Below are positions 27,457 through 36,241 of a stretch of DNA of 64,000 nt, piece by piece. The stretch comes from Ignavibacteria bacterium (GTDB taxonomy: Bacteria > Bacteroidota > Ignavibacteria > Kapaibacteriales > UBA4661), in the NCBI GenBank assembly GCA_014654705.1, contig JACVZY010000051.1, forward strand, positions 124,001-188,000, given 5' to 3'. Numbering within the stretch: the stretch's first letter is position 1; every line of letters starts with the position of its first letter. Under the pieces are notes generated by a model. That model was not told where the DNA came from, did no database searches, and worked only from the letters and a program-made list of their open reading frames with translations. The position numbers were made by a program, and so were the translations under genes.

Positions 27457-28038
27457 TTATAATTGATTCAGGTCGTTGATAAAAGGTGAGAGCACTTGTT
27501 TTAAGCGTTCTTTTGCCCGCCAAATACGCTTGGTAACGGTTGTTTCGGGAACGCCCGTCAGCATTGCAATTTCTTGATACGATAGATCTTGATAATGCCG
27601 CAGTACAAAGGCTTCACGAATATCGAAGTCCAAATACTCCAGCCCAATTTCTATCAAGCGCATGAGTTCTTGCTGCTCGTAGTTTCCCGATGAAGGTGGA
27701 ATACTTTGCCGCTGAGGTGTATCGTCGTCCAGTACAACGGTATGCTTGCGTCTGCGCTTGAGATCAATGCAGACATTGCGGGCAATAGTCGTCAGCATAG
27801 CAGGAACGTTCTCCACCACGGTACGCCCTGCCGCGTGATAAAACTTCACGAATGTTTCTTGAAATGCATCATTGCCATCCTGCTTGCCCAAAAGTGCAAT
27901 GCAATACTTGGCAACACGCCCGTGATAACGGTCATACAGTTCCGAAAATGCGGCATTAGCTGTCGGCTTCTGCAATCGGATAGAAAGCAATAATTGCTCA
28001 TCCGAAGCATTGGTATAGGTTATGGCATCTGGTTGCAT
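27457..28038 (-). CDS. ECF-family RNA polymerase sigma factor
   Basis: A 193-residue sigma-70 family factor with only regions 2 and 4. Region 2 (about 30-95) has the core-binding and -10-recognition helices (FSELYDRYHGRVAKYCIALL, DAFQETFVKFYH, TIARNVCIDLKRR). Region 4 (about 130-185) has the helix-turn-helix YQEIAMLTGVPETTVTKRIWRAKERL that reads the -35 element. It is the first gene of a minus-strand operon followed 19 bp later by an anti-sigma-like gene. The ATG at 28038 is preferred to a TTG at 28059. It probably directs transcription of its own operon, including the T9SS protein, but no binding site was identified. Confidence 0.93.
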   Translation of the reverse strand: MQPDAITYTNASDEQLLLSIRLQKPTANAAFSELYDRYHGRVAKYCIALLGKQDGNDAFQETFVKFYHAAGRTVVENVPAMLTTIARNVCIDLKRRRKHTVVLDDDTPQRQSIPPSSGNYEQQELMRLIEIGLEYLDFDIREAFVLRHYQDLSYQEIAMLTGVPETTVTKRIWRAKERLKQVLSPFINDLNQL

Positions 28039-28306
28039 ACAGTAGAGATTCGTCGTCAAGTATCAAGTATGTTAGTGCATCTATAATCAATGACGCAGCA
28101 GCAAAATATTCCTTCCCAACGGGCGGAAAAATTATTATTGCCACAAGACGAAAAAGATTGGGATGTACGGAAAGGAGGATATGTTGGTTACGAAGAGGCG
28201 TGCACGTACCTACTTTGGCGAAAATTTTTCTTTGTTTTATGCGCCAAAAATCGTAAACTGAGGGCTTGTTTTTTCGTTCTGCAATGTTCATCAACTACGA
28301 ACTATA

Positions 28307-31300
28307 ATGTTTAAGCCGTTTTCCGACGATTTTTCTTATCCCGCACTGGAACACGAAATCCTGAAATTTTGGGATGATAACAAAGTGTTTGAACGCTCAC
28401 TCGAAGAGCGTAAGGATGCTGAAGTTTTTATGTTTTACGAAGGTCCGCCGACCGTCAATGGTCGTCCGGGAATTCACCATGTGATGGGACGGACGATTAA
28501 GGATATGATATGCCGCTACAAGACGCAGCGCGGTTATCGTGTTCCTCGTCAAGCAGGCTGGGATACGCATGGGCTTCCTGTGGAACTTGCCGTTGAAAAG
28601 CAGCTTGGGCTGGCGAACAAACAGGAAATTGACAAACTCGGCGTGGCAAAGTTCAACGAAGCCTGCCGCGCATTTGTCTATGCAAATATTGAGCAAAATC
28701 AAGGTTGGCGCGAACTCACGCGCCGCATGGGATACTGGCTTGATCTTGACAATCCCTACATCACCTGTACCAACGAATATGTCGAATCTGTGTGGTGGTC
28801 GTTGAAGCAATTTTTCGACAAAGGGCTTATTTACAAGTCGTTTCGCATCACGCCACAGTCGCCCACGCTAGAAACACCGCTTTCCTCGCACGAACTCTCG
28901 CTTGGCTACAAAGACGTGCGTGACCCGAATTGCTACATCAAGTTGCCCGTACAATCTTCGCCCTTAAAAGCTATTGAAGGCGCACAAATCCTCGTCTGGA
29001 CGACTACACCGTGGACGCTCATTTCCAATACCGCTCTCGCCGTGAGCGCGGACTTGGACTACGTGCTTGTGCTGAACAAGCGCGAAATGAAGCAGTCATC
29101 TGCTTCCGGTGGTGAAGGTAAAATTACCACCGAAGATAAACTTGTTGTAGCAGAAGCACTTCTGGGTAAATTAGATGGTGAATATGAGATTTTGGCAAAG
29201 TTCAAAGGCGCAGATTTTCTCGGAACTGAGTACGAAGCACCGTTTCCGGGTATGATTCCGCACACGCGCCAGGAGTTTACCGACCTGCATACTGTTTTAG
29301 CGGGCGATTTCGTCTCCGCAAGCGACGGTTCGGGCGTAGTACACCTCGCTCCTGCCTTTGGTGCGGACGATTTCGAGATGAGCAAAAAATTCAATCTGCC
29401 TTTCTTCAATCCAGTCAGTCCGGGTGGGCGCTTCACGGATAAAGCAGGTGAATTTGCCGGGCGCACGGTTAAAACGTTTACCTATCCCGACCCCGCAACA
29501 GGCGGCACACGCACGGAAGAAGGCGCAGATAAAGACATTGTCATTGCGCTGAAGAAAGCCGATAAAATCTACCGTTCCACGAATGACTATCTTCACAGTT
29601 ATCCGCATTGCTGGCGTACTGGCAATCCCGTTATCTACTACGCCCGCGAATCATGGTTTATTAAGTCCTCATCCTACAAAGAAGAGCTTGTTGCCAATAA
29701 CAACATCATCAATTGGCAGCCGCCCGAAATTGGCGCGGGGCGCTTCGGGAACTGGCTGGAGGAAGTGAAAGACTGGGCAATTTCGCGTGACCGTTACTGG
29801 GGAACACCGCTTCCACTCTGGGTTGCGGAGGGCGAAGGCAATGAAAAAGATATTTTTGCTGTCGGTTCTATTGAGGAGCTGAAGCAGGGTTTATACGAAC
29901 ATCCCGACTTTCAAGGCGGAAAGCGCATTCCGGTTGCCGAAGCACTTGCAAGCGGCATCGAACTTGACTTGCACCGTCCCTTTGCCGATAATGTTGTCTT
30001 TGAACGGAACGGCAAAACCTATCGCCGCGTGAAAGAAGTGATTGACGTGTGGTACGATTCCGGTGCAATGCCCTTTGCGCAGTTGCATTACCCGTTTGAA
30101 AACAAAGAATTATTCGACAAAGCATTTCCGGCACAGTTCATCTGCGAAGCGGTTGACCAAACGCGTGGCTGGTTCTACACGCTGCACAATATCGCTACGG
30201 CGGTCTTCGGTACACCGTCCTTCCGCAATGTGATTGTAAACGAACTGATTCTGGACAAAGAAGGGCAAAAAATGTCGAAATCGAAGGGCAATGTTGTTGA
30301 CCCCTTTGATGTCATGGAAAAATATGGCGCGGATGCGGTGCGGTGGTACTTTATCACGAATAATCCGCCGTGGAAGCCGACACTTTTCAATGGCGACGAC
30401 ATTGCAAAAACGGTCATTGCTGATTTCTTCCGCTCGCTTACCAATACCTACGCCTTTTTCGCGCTTTATGCGAACATTGACGGTTTCACGGGTGCAGAAG
30501 CAGAAATTCCTTTTCAGGAGCGTCCCGAAATTGACCGTTGGATTTTGTCCAAACTGAACTCCACACTGCGTGAATACTTGCGTCTAATGGACGAGTACGA
30601 AATCACGCGGGCAATGCGTCTGGTGCAAGAATTCAATATCAACGATGTTTCTAATTGGTATGTGCGTCGCAATCGCCGCCGCTTCTGGAAGGGCGAAAAA
30701 GATGCGGATAAAATCGCAGCATACCAAACGCTTCAAACTGTTCTCAAGACGCTTTCGAGCATGATTGCGCCACTTGCACCTTTCCTCGCCGAAACGCTCT
30801 ACAAACGGCTTGAAAACTCAGCACTCAACACTCAAAACTCAACACTTTCTTCAAAACCTTCTTCTGTTCATCTCGCGCCAATGCCGATGCCTGTGGAAAA
30901 CCAAATTGATACAGCATTAGAATTACGCATGGAAAAAGCGCAAAATATCGTATTTTTGGCGCGTTCTCTTCGTGAGAAGTCGAAAATTAAGACACGGCAA
31001 CCGCTGAAACGTATTCTGGTTCCCGTTTCGTCGCCGGATGAACGCCGTCAAATTCAATCGGTGCAAGAGATTATCACCGAAGAAATTAACGTTAAGACAG
31101 TAGAATACGTTTCTGGTGAAACCGATATTGTACGGAAATCTGCCAAAGGTAATTTTAAGACGCTGGGCAAAAAGTTTGGCAAAGACACCCAATCGGTTGC
31201 CAATGCTATTAAAGACCTGACAGCTGCACAAATTAAAGAACTTGAGCGTACAAAATCGCTCACCTTTGGTTCAAATGGTACTTCCTTGACGATTGCACTC

Positions 31301-31651
31301 GACGACGTAGAAATTGTTAATGAAGATATCGAAGGTTGGCTCGTTGCCTCGGGCAATGGTGTGACGGTCGCACTTGACACCGAACTGGATGCGGCGCTCC
31401 GCAGCGAAGGGCTTGCTCGCGAGTTTGTGAGTCGTATTCAGAACTTACGCAAAGATTCGGGCTTTGAAGTAACAGACCGTATCACATTGGAAGTGAACGT
31501 AAGCAGTGACGTTCAGAGCGCCCTTGAGACCATGCGCTCTTATGTGCAAGACGAAACCTTGTGCCAGAGCCTTGTTTTTAGCGCTCAACCGCTTCCAACA
31601 GTTCTGGATTTTAATGAAGAGACAATTTCTGTCACAATTCAAAAAGTGTAA
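28307..31651 (+). CDS. ileS: Isoleucyl-tRNA synthetase, long eukaryote-like form
   Basis: A 1,114-residue class I aminoacyl-tRNA synthetase that charges tRNA-Ile. The HIGH-type motif is HVMG (58-61, in GIHHVMGRT), the editing (CP1) domain lies between, and the second signature is KMSKS at 655-659. The anticodon-binding domain and a long C-terminal extension follow. The length and motif forms match the IleS2/eukaryotic-type group common in Bacteroidota/Chlorobiota rather than the E. coli type; members of that group often tolerate mupirocin (general knowledge, not tested here). A low-complexity insertion with repeated ACTCAAC-like units (about 30813-30850, encoding NSALNTQNSTLSSK) sits between the anticodon-binding and C-terminal parts. 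Confidence 0.95.
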   Translation: MFKPFSDDFSYPALEHEILKFWDDNKVFERSLEERKDAEVFMFYEGPPTVNGRPGIHHVMGRTIKDMICRYKTQRGYRVPRQAGWDTHGLPVELAVEKQLGLANKQEIDKLGVAKFNEACRAFVYANIEQNQGWRELTRRMGYWLDLDNPYITCTNEYVESVWWSLKQFFDKGLIYKSFRITPQSPTLETPLSSHELSLGYKDVRDPNCYIKLPVQSSPLKAIEGAQILVWTTTPWTLISNTALAVSADLDYVLVLNKREMKQSSASGGEGKITTEDKLVVAEALLGKLDGEYEILAKFKGADFLGTEYEAPFPGMIPHTRQEFTDLHTVLAGDFVSASDGSGVVHLAPAFGADDFEMSKKFNLPFFNPVSPGGRFTDKAGEFAGRTVKTFTYPDPATGGTRTEEGADKDIVIALKKADKIYRSTNDYLHSYPHCWRTGNPVIYYARESWFIKSSSYKEELVANNNIINWQPPEIGAGRFGNWLEEVKDWAISRDRYWGTPLPLWVAEGEGNEKDIFAVGSIEELKQGLYEHPDFQGGKRIPVAEALASGIELDLHRPFADNVVFERNGKTYRRVKEVIDVWYDSGAMPFAQLHYPFENKELFDKAFPAQFICEAVDQTRGWFYTLHNIATAVFGTPSFRNVIVNELILDKEGQKMSKSKGNVVDPFDVMEKYGADAVRWYFITNNPPWKPTLFNGDDIAKTVIADFFRSLTNTYAFFALYANIDGFTGAEAEIPFQERPEIDRWILSKLNSTLREYLRLMDEYEITRAMRLVQEFNINDVSNWYVRRNRRRFWKGEKDADKIAAYQTLQTVLKTLSSMIAPLAPFLAETLYKRLENSALNTQNSTLSSKPSSVHLAPMPMPVENQIDTALELRMEKAQNIVFLARSLREKSKIKTRQPLKRILVPVSSPDERRQIQSVQEIITEEINVKTVEYVSGETDIVRKSAKGNFKTLGKKFGKDTQSVANAIKDLTAAQIKELERTKSLTFGSNGTSLTIALDDVEIVNEDIEGWLVASGNGVTVALDTELDAALRSEGLAREFVSRIQNLRKDSGFEVTDRITLEVNVSSDVQSALETMRSYVQDETLCQSLVFSAQPLPTVLDFNEETISVTIQKV

Positions 31652-31755
31652 TTGCGGTCTCTTATATCAAGTACAATCACAAAGCAGCATAACGAGTATC
31701 TTTCACATTCGGTCGCTCACGAAAAATAAGAGGCGTAGAGCGTTCGGAGTCTTTC

Positions 31756-31760
31756 AGGAG
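31756..31760 (+). promoter_or_regulatory. Shine-Dalgarno site of the DksA-family gene
   Basis: AGGAG lies 10 nt before the ATG at 31771 and fixes that start, so the Lys/Ala-rich tail is truly part of the protein. Confidence 0.65.
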
Positions 31761-31770
31761 TAACAAAACT

Positions 31771-32751
31771 ATGGCAAAATCAACCAAAGCACCTGCTAAA
31801 ATCAAAGCAAAAGCAGCGAAAGAAGCACCCAAAAGCTCTTCCAAAGCCGCACCGGTGAAGGCAGCAACGAAAGCAAGTGCCAAAGCGCCCGCAAAGGCAG
31901 CAGCAAAAGCCGTTGTGGCTAAAGCCGCACCAAAGGCTGCATCTGCAAAGGTAGAGAAAGCCGTTGCGACAAAAACTACCGCTTCTAAATCTACTGCTTC
32001 TAAGACTTCTGCGAAGGCAGCGCCTGCAAAAGCAGTGCCCACGAAAGCCGCTCCGGCGAAAGCTGCCTCTGCAAAACCCGCTCCTGCAAAGACATCGCCC
32101 GTGAAAGTAGTGGTCAAGCCAGCGCCTGCAAAAGTTGTACCTGCTCCAGCAAAAGCTCTCGCTTCCAAGCCTGCGGTTGCGCCGCCGCCTGCGGCAACCA
32201 GACCTGTGCCTGTTGCTCCAAAAGCTCCCGAACCTATTAAAGCACCTCCTGCTGAAGAATTTGAAGATGCTTTCAGCGACGTACCGCAAGAGCCTGAGCA
32301 ATTCTCACCTGTTCCAATGGCATCGCGTTTGCATCGCACGTCGGTACGCTATGCGGACAAAGACCTGAATGATTTTCGAGTGCATATTGAGGCAGAGCGT
32401 AAAAAGGCAATGGAAGAGTTTCAAATCTTGCGCGAAAACCTTGATGACCTCACAAACTCTGAGATGGCAGACGAAAACGCTTCCTACTCTATGCATATGG
32501 CGGAACAAGGTACGGATGCACAGGAAAAAGAAAAGCTCTATGCCCACGTGCAGCGTGTTTCGGACTATATTAAAAAGCTGGACGAGGCATTGCAGCGTAT
32601 TCAAGACAAAGTTTACGGTATTTGTAAAATGTGCGGCATTTTGATTGCAAAAGAACGCCTGCTTGCTGTACCGATTACCACGCAATCTGCTTCCTACAAA
32701 CTCCGCAAACGATGCCCCGAAGACGGCATTGACCGCATCGTGAAGCGATAA
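31771..32751 (+). CDS. DksA/TraR-family protein with histone-H1-like N-terminal tail
   Basis: A 326-residue protein. The first 165 or so residues are almost only Ala, Lys, Pro, Ser, Thr and Val (AKAPAKAAAKAVVAKAAPKA and similar), like histone H1 or AlgP tails, so very basic and probably disordered. An acidic stretch (EEFEDAFSDVPQEPEQF) follows. The C-terminal 130 residues are a DksA/TraR coiled coil plus finger (VYGICKMCGILIAKERLLAV). The first Cys pair is present (Cys285, Cys288), but the second CxxC is replaced by SASY; one later Cys (315) remains. DksA proteins bind the RNA polymerase secondary channel. Here, direct DNA or RNA contact by the tail is inferred. Bacteroidota often have ileS next to such a gene; the usual following lspA is absent. 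Confidence 0.9.
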   Translation: MAKSTKAPAKIKAKAAKEAPKSSSKAAPVKAATKASAKAPAKAAAKAVVAKAAPKAASAKVEKAVATKTTASKSTASKTSAKAAPAKAVPTKAAPAKAASAKPAPAKTSPVKVVVKPAPAKVVPAPAKALASKPAVAPPPAATRPVPVAPKAPEPIKAPPAEEFEDAFSDVPQEPEQFSPVPMASRLHRTSVRYADKDLNDFRVHIEAERKKAMEEFQILRENLDDLTNSEMADENASYSMHMAEQGTDAQEKEKLYAHVQRVSDYIKKLDEALQRIQDKVYGICKMCGILIAKERLLAVPITTQSASYKLRKRCPEDGIDRIVKR

Positions 32752-32784
32752 CGTTAAACTGTAAATTTGATACTGTTCGTTAGG

Positions 32785-32832
32785 AGTCGGTCAAGTCACT
32801 CCTTCTTTGGAATAGCAATGACCTGACCGACT
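32785..32832. repeat. Inverted repeat downstream of the DksA-family gene
   Basis: A 9-bp perfect inverted repeat (AGTCGGTCA / TGACCGACT) with a 30-nt loop in the 290-bp gap before scpB. The loop is long and no T-run follows, so it is a weak terminator candidate at best; it could be an operator. The rest of the gap holds nothing I can support. Confidence 0.35.
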
Positions 32833-33043
32833 ATTATTATCCAAACCTCAACCTTCCACGCACGACAGCATCCCACCCCGTACGCCTACAACCTCAAACC
32901 CAGCATCAGAATTGCCTCATATTGTTCATTGTCATCTGAGCCGATGTTTTTTGCAACCAATGAAATGGCTGAAGAAGTTGTAATGTGCGGAGTTTTCACG
33001 ACCATTGAAACCAAGCAGTCACTTATCATTGCCCGAAATTTTT

Positions 33044-34042
33044 ATGGAATCATCCAACAATAATTTCAACGAAGAAGAATTTGCCGTGAGCGATTCTGCG
33101 GGAGCAAACGCAGCGCCTGAGGCTGTACAATCACGCCCCGATTTCCTTTCCCTCACGCGCCGCGAACAAATGAGCGCCGTGGAGGTTCTTCTCTTTGCCT
33201 CCGAAGAGCCGTTATCAGCACAAGCATTGTATGACATCCTTGTCTCCAATATCGGCGACGAGAAGAAACCAAGCGTTAAAAGCACAAAAAATAGTTCATC
33301 TTCAAACGGTGTATCCACAAATGGAGCAATAGCAAACGGAATAGATGCTCATGCAGACGGTGCAAACGCCCAGCACGAAGAGTTTACCGATGAGGCAGTT
33401 CACGTAGCATATCTGCGAATAGAACCGCCTGACGGGGCTATGGAGGGCGAGATAGGGGGGATGAATTTCGACGACGAAACCGTTGTGAAGCCCCTCAATA
33501 AGGAATCGTTGATAAGCAGCCTTATTGACGACTTGAATGTGGAATTAGAAGCCACCGGGCGCGTTTTTCGGGTACGGGAAGTCGCCCGCGAAGGCAGTAA
33601 AGGCTTTCAGTTCGCTACCAACCCCGAACACGGCGAACTTTTGGCAAGTTTGGTGAAATCTAAGTCCAAGAAACGGCTTTCCAAAGCGGGTTTGGAGACT
33701 CTTGCTATCATTGCCTATCGGCAGCCTGTTTCCAAGCCGGAACTTGAGGTGATTCGTGGGGTGAGTTCGCATGAGATTATGAACCGCCTATTGGAAAAAA
33801 ATCTTATTACCATTGTCGGGCGCAGCGAATCCGTCGGCAAGCCGCTTCTATACGGCACGACGGACGAATTTCTCCGACTTTTCGGACTGCAGAGTATTGC
33901 AGACCTGCCCAAGCCGCGCGAACTTGAAGAGCTGATGGCAGAACGCGCGGATATTCTAGAAGTCGCTCAAATACTAGCGCCTTCTGAAACAACCGATACC
34001 ATGTCGAATACGGAACAAAGCGATGTGAGCGGGCTGCCCTAA
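33044..34042 (+). CDS. scpB: Segregation and condensation protein B with acidic insert
   Basis: A 332-residue ScpB. Two winged-helix domains are recognisable: the first around TRREQMSAVEVLLFASEEPL and the second around SKAGLETLAIIAYRQPVSKPELEVIRGVSSHEIMNRLLEKNLITIVGRSESVGKPLLYGTT. ScpB dimers bind ScpA and the SMC ATPase to organise the chromosome. The first winged helix is split by an insert of about 85 residues (70-155), rich in Asn/Ser then Asp/Glu, that normal ScpB proteins (about 180-200 aa) lack. scpA is not adjacent. The ATG at 33044 is preferred over a TTG at 33005. A pseudouridine synthase gene follows, as in many genomes. Confidence 0.88.
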   Translation: MESSNNNFNEEEFAVSDSAGANAAPEAVQSRPDFLSLTRREQMSAVEVLLFASEEPLSAQALYDILVSNIGDEKKPSVKSTKNSSSSNGVSTNGAIANGIDAHADGANAQHEEFTDEAVHVAYLRIEPPDGAMEGEIGGMNFDDETVVKPLNKESLISSLIDDLNVELEATGRVFRVREVAREGSKGFQFATNPEHGELLASLVKSKSKKRLSKAGLETLAIIAYRQPVSKPELEVIRGVSSHEIMNRLLEKNLITIVGRSESVGKPLLYGTTDEFLRLFGLQSIADLPKPRELEELMAERADILEVAQILAPSETTDTMSNTEQSDVSGLP

Positions 34043-34138
34043 TGCTTGCAAACCATTTCTGACGGACACGACGAACAATTTTCCACACTTCAGAAGCGCC
34101 CCCTCAAAAGAACGCGCTTCTCATCGAAAGCAAGCATT

Positions 34139-36214
34139 ATGCCACGACCTACACGCCCCAAATCTGCCCCTAGAAGCGGCTCATCATCCGGGGGAAGAAC
34201 ACGCTCGGCTTCCAGCCCGCGCTCCGGCTCGAGTTCGGGAAACTCACGCGCAGGCGCACGTTCTACCTCGTCATCATCATCGGGTGCTTCTCGCTCAGGG
34301 GGGCGTTCCGCATCCAGCCCGCGCTCCGGCTTCAGTCCGCGTCCCGGCTCAAGTTCCCGTCCTAGTTCAGGAACAGGAAATTCACGCGCAGGCGCACGTT
34401 CTCCTTCATCGTCATCACCATCAGGTGCTCCTCGCTCTGGACCACGTTCGGCTTCGGGCACACGTTCTGGTTCAAGCTCACGTTTCAGTTCGGGAGCGGG
34501 AAATTCACGCGCAGGCGCACGCTCTACCTCATCATCATCCGGCGCTCCACGCTCTGGACCACGCCCATCGTCATCTGGCACGTACTCAGCCTCAAGTTCT
34601 CGCTCCGGCTCAAGTTCCAGCACCGGAAGGCGCTTTTCGTCATCACCTCGCCCGGAAGGCGCATGGAAACGCTCCCAAAGCAGTGATTCTTCTGAAGGTG
34701 CTTCTGCACGAGCGCCAAAACGCCCATATTCTGCCGGAAAGACCTTTGGTGCATCGTCCTCAGGGAGACCATCAGGCGGAAGACCGTCCTCAGGGAGACC
34801 GTCTTCGGGCAGACCATCGTCAGGACGAGCCACAGGGAGACCTCCCGCAGGCAAGCGTCCGACAGGTTTCGCAAGACCAACTGGACGCAGAGATTTTGGA
34901 CAAGATTCTTCTTCCGGCGAACGCAGCGAACGAAAATTCTCAAGTGAGCGCCCAGTACGCAGATTTTCCGATGACCGTAGTGATAGTAGAACAAGTGAGC
35001 GCCCAGTACGCAGATTTTCCGATGACCGCAGTGATAGCAGAACAAGCACTCGTCCGTACAGCAGAGGCGACGAGCGTTCTTCCTCGCGCCCTACGTCAGG
35101 CAGCCGTCCGCGGGCAGATGGTCGAACGCGACCGGGTGAAAAACCGACATTTTCAAAGGATTCTCCAAGAACCTCCTCTGTACGTCCTGTTTCAACAGAT
35201 TCCGCACGTCCGGCATCAAAAACTGCGTATAGTAAAAATGCCCAACGTGCAAATGCTGATGCCGCCACAAGCCTTGCCGGAAGCACCTCGGCGGTGTTGC
35301 GCCTGAATAAATTTCTTGCCGATGCGGGTATCTGTTCGCGTCGTCAGGCAGATGAGCTTATTGAGCAAGGACACGTGAAGGTGAATGGTGTCGTCATTAC
35401 CGAACACGGCACTCGTGTTCACCTTGCTGACCTCGTAACGGTCAAAGGTGAGCCGGTGAATGCCGAGAAACATTTGACGTATATTATTCTCAATAAGCCG
35501 AAGGATTACATTACGACCACCAGCGATGAAAAAGGGCGCAAAACCGTCATGGAGCTGATTCCTATTCACTCGCGGGTGTATCCCATTGGGCGACTTGACC
35601 GCCACACAACAGGCGTATTGCTCTTCACCAATGACGGCGATCTCGCGCATCGTCTTATGCACCCCAGCTATCAGGTTTCACGGATGTATGCCGCATACTT
35701 GAATAAGCGCTTAACGATAGCCGATGCACGGAAAATTGCGGGTGGCGTGAATATCACGGTGGACGATGGCGAAGACTACGTGAGCGGCGAATGTAACGTT
35801 TTGATTGACCCCGACGACCCGCACTCCGCAATCATTGAACTTGCCGAAGGTAAAAACCGTGAAGTGCGTCGTATTTTTGAGACTCTTGGCTATGAAGTGG
35901 AAAAACTCGACCGCCGCGAATATGCCGGTATTACCACTCGTGCTCTGGCGCGAGGCGAATACCGCCACCTGTCTATACTGGAAGTGCGGGCTTTAGAAAA
36001 GTTGGTCGGGCTGGAAAACCGCCACGAACTGGAAACGACTGCCCCCAAAGGACGCACGAAACTCCGCATTGGCGAGCGTCCGTCGGCAAAAAAACTCTCC
36101 GGTAAAACAGTTGGCAGAGGAGCGGGCAAGACGTTCAGCAGAACGCCTGAAAAAACCTACGGAAAGTCGCCTGCACCAAAGACCCCGACAAAATCTTCCG
36201 GCAAACGCTCGTAA
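34139..36214 (+). CDS. RsuA/RluB-type pseudouridine synthase with long disordered tail
   Basis: A 691-residue protein. The C-terminal 300 residues are an S4 RNA-binding domain (about 384-430, LRLNKFLADAGICSRRQADE) and the RsuA/RluB/RluE/RluF catalytic domain, with catalytic Asp487 in PIGRLDRHTTGVLLFTNDGD. The enzyme isomerises uridine in rRNA; RluB-type (23S, near U2605) is likely by context with scpB, but not proven. The first 380 residues are Ser/Arg/Gly/Pro-rich tandem repeats with no fold (for example blocks with NSRAGARSTSSSSSGA). It ends with a basic Lys/Ser/Pro tail. The ATG at 34139 opens the repeat region; a TTG at 34046 is less likely. Normal members have about 250-300 residues. Confidence 0.9.
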   Translation: MPRPTRPKSAPRSGSSSGGRTRSASSPRSGSSSGNSRAGARSTSSSSSGASRSGGRSASSPRSGFSPRPGSSSRPSSGTGNSRAGARSPSSSSPSGAPRSGPRSASGTRSGSSSRFSSGAGNSRAGARSTSSSSGAPRSGPRPSSSGTYSASSSRSGSSSSTGRRFSSSPRPEGAWKRSQSSDSSEGASARAPKRPYSAGKTFGASSSGRPSGGRPSSGRPSSGRPSSGRATGRPPAGKRPTGFARPTGRRDFGQDSSSGERSERKFSSERPVRRFSDDRSDSRTSERPVRRFSDDRSDSRTSTRPYSRGDERSSSRPTSGSRPRADGRTRPGEKPTFSKDSPRTSSVRPVSTDSARPASKTAYSKNAQRANADAATSLAGSTSAVLRLNKFLADAGICSRRQADELIEQGHVKVNGVVITEHGTRVHLADLVTVKGEPVNAEKHLTYIILNKPKDYITTTSDEKGRKTVMELIPIHSRVYPIGRLDRHTTGVLLFTNDGDLAHRLMHPSYQVSRMYAAYLNKRLTIADARKIAGGVNITVDDGEDYVSGECNVLIDPDDPHSAIIELAEGKNREVRRIFETLGYEVEKLDRREYAGITTRALARGEYRHLSILEVRALEKLVGLENRHELETTAPKGRTKLRIGERPSAKKLSGKTVGRGAGKTFSRTPEKTYGKSPAPKTPTKSSGKRS
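34200..35060 (+). repeat. Nested tandem repeats in the pseudouridine synthase tail
   Basis: Within the tail, units containing GNSRAGARS recur three times at roughly 120-150-nt spacing (34239-34540), a 12-15-nt Gly-Arg-Pro-Ser-Ser unit is repeated near 34770-34830, and a near-perfect 51-nt duplication encoding SERPVRRFSDDRSDSRT lies at about 34942-35044. Such repeats can change copy number by slippage. Confidence 0.8.
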
Positions 36215-36241
36215 CGTTCCACACGAACAAAATATCTCCGT

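Noticed and set aside
28039-28306. Short plus-strand open frame before ileS
   Set aside because: It overlaps the ileS start, has no ribosome binding site, and its product has no recognisable pattern.
31677-32339. Minus-strand frame with a Gly/Ala-rich product opposite the DksA-family tail
   Set aside because: It is the complement of Ala/Lys codon repeats and has no start context or neighbour support.
34090-35286. Long antisense and alternate-frame open frames across the pseudouridine synthase tail (also 34284-35306 plus)
   Set aside because: They are opened by the GC-rich Ser/Arg/Gly repeats, which have few stops in any frame, and their products are low-complexity shadows.
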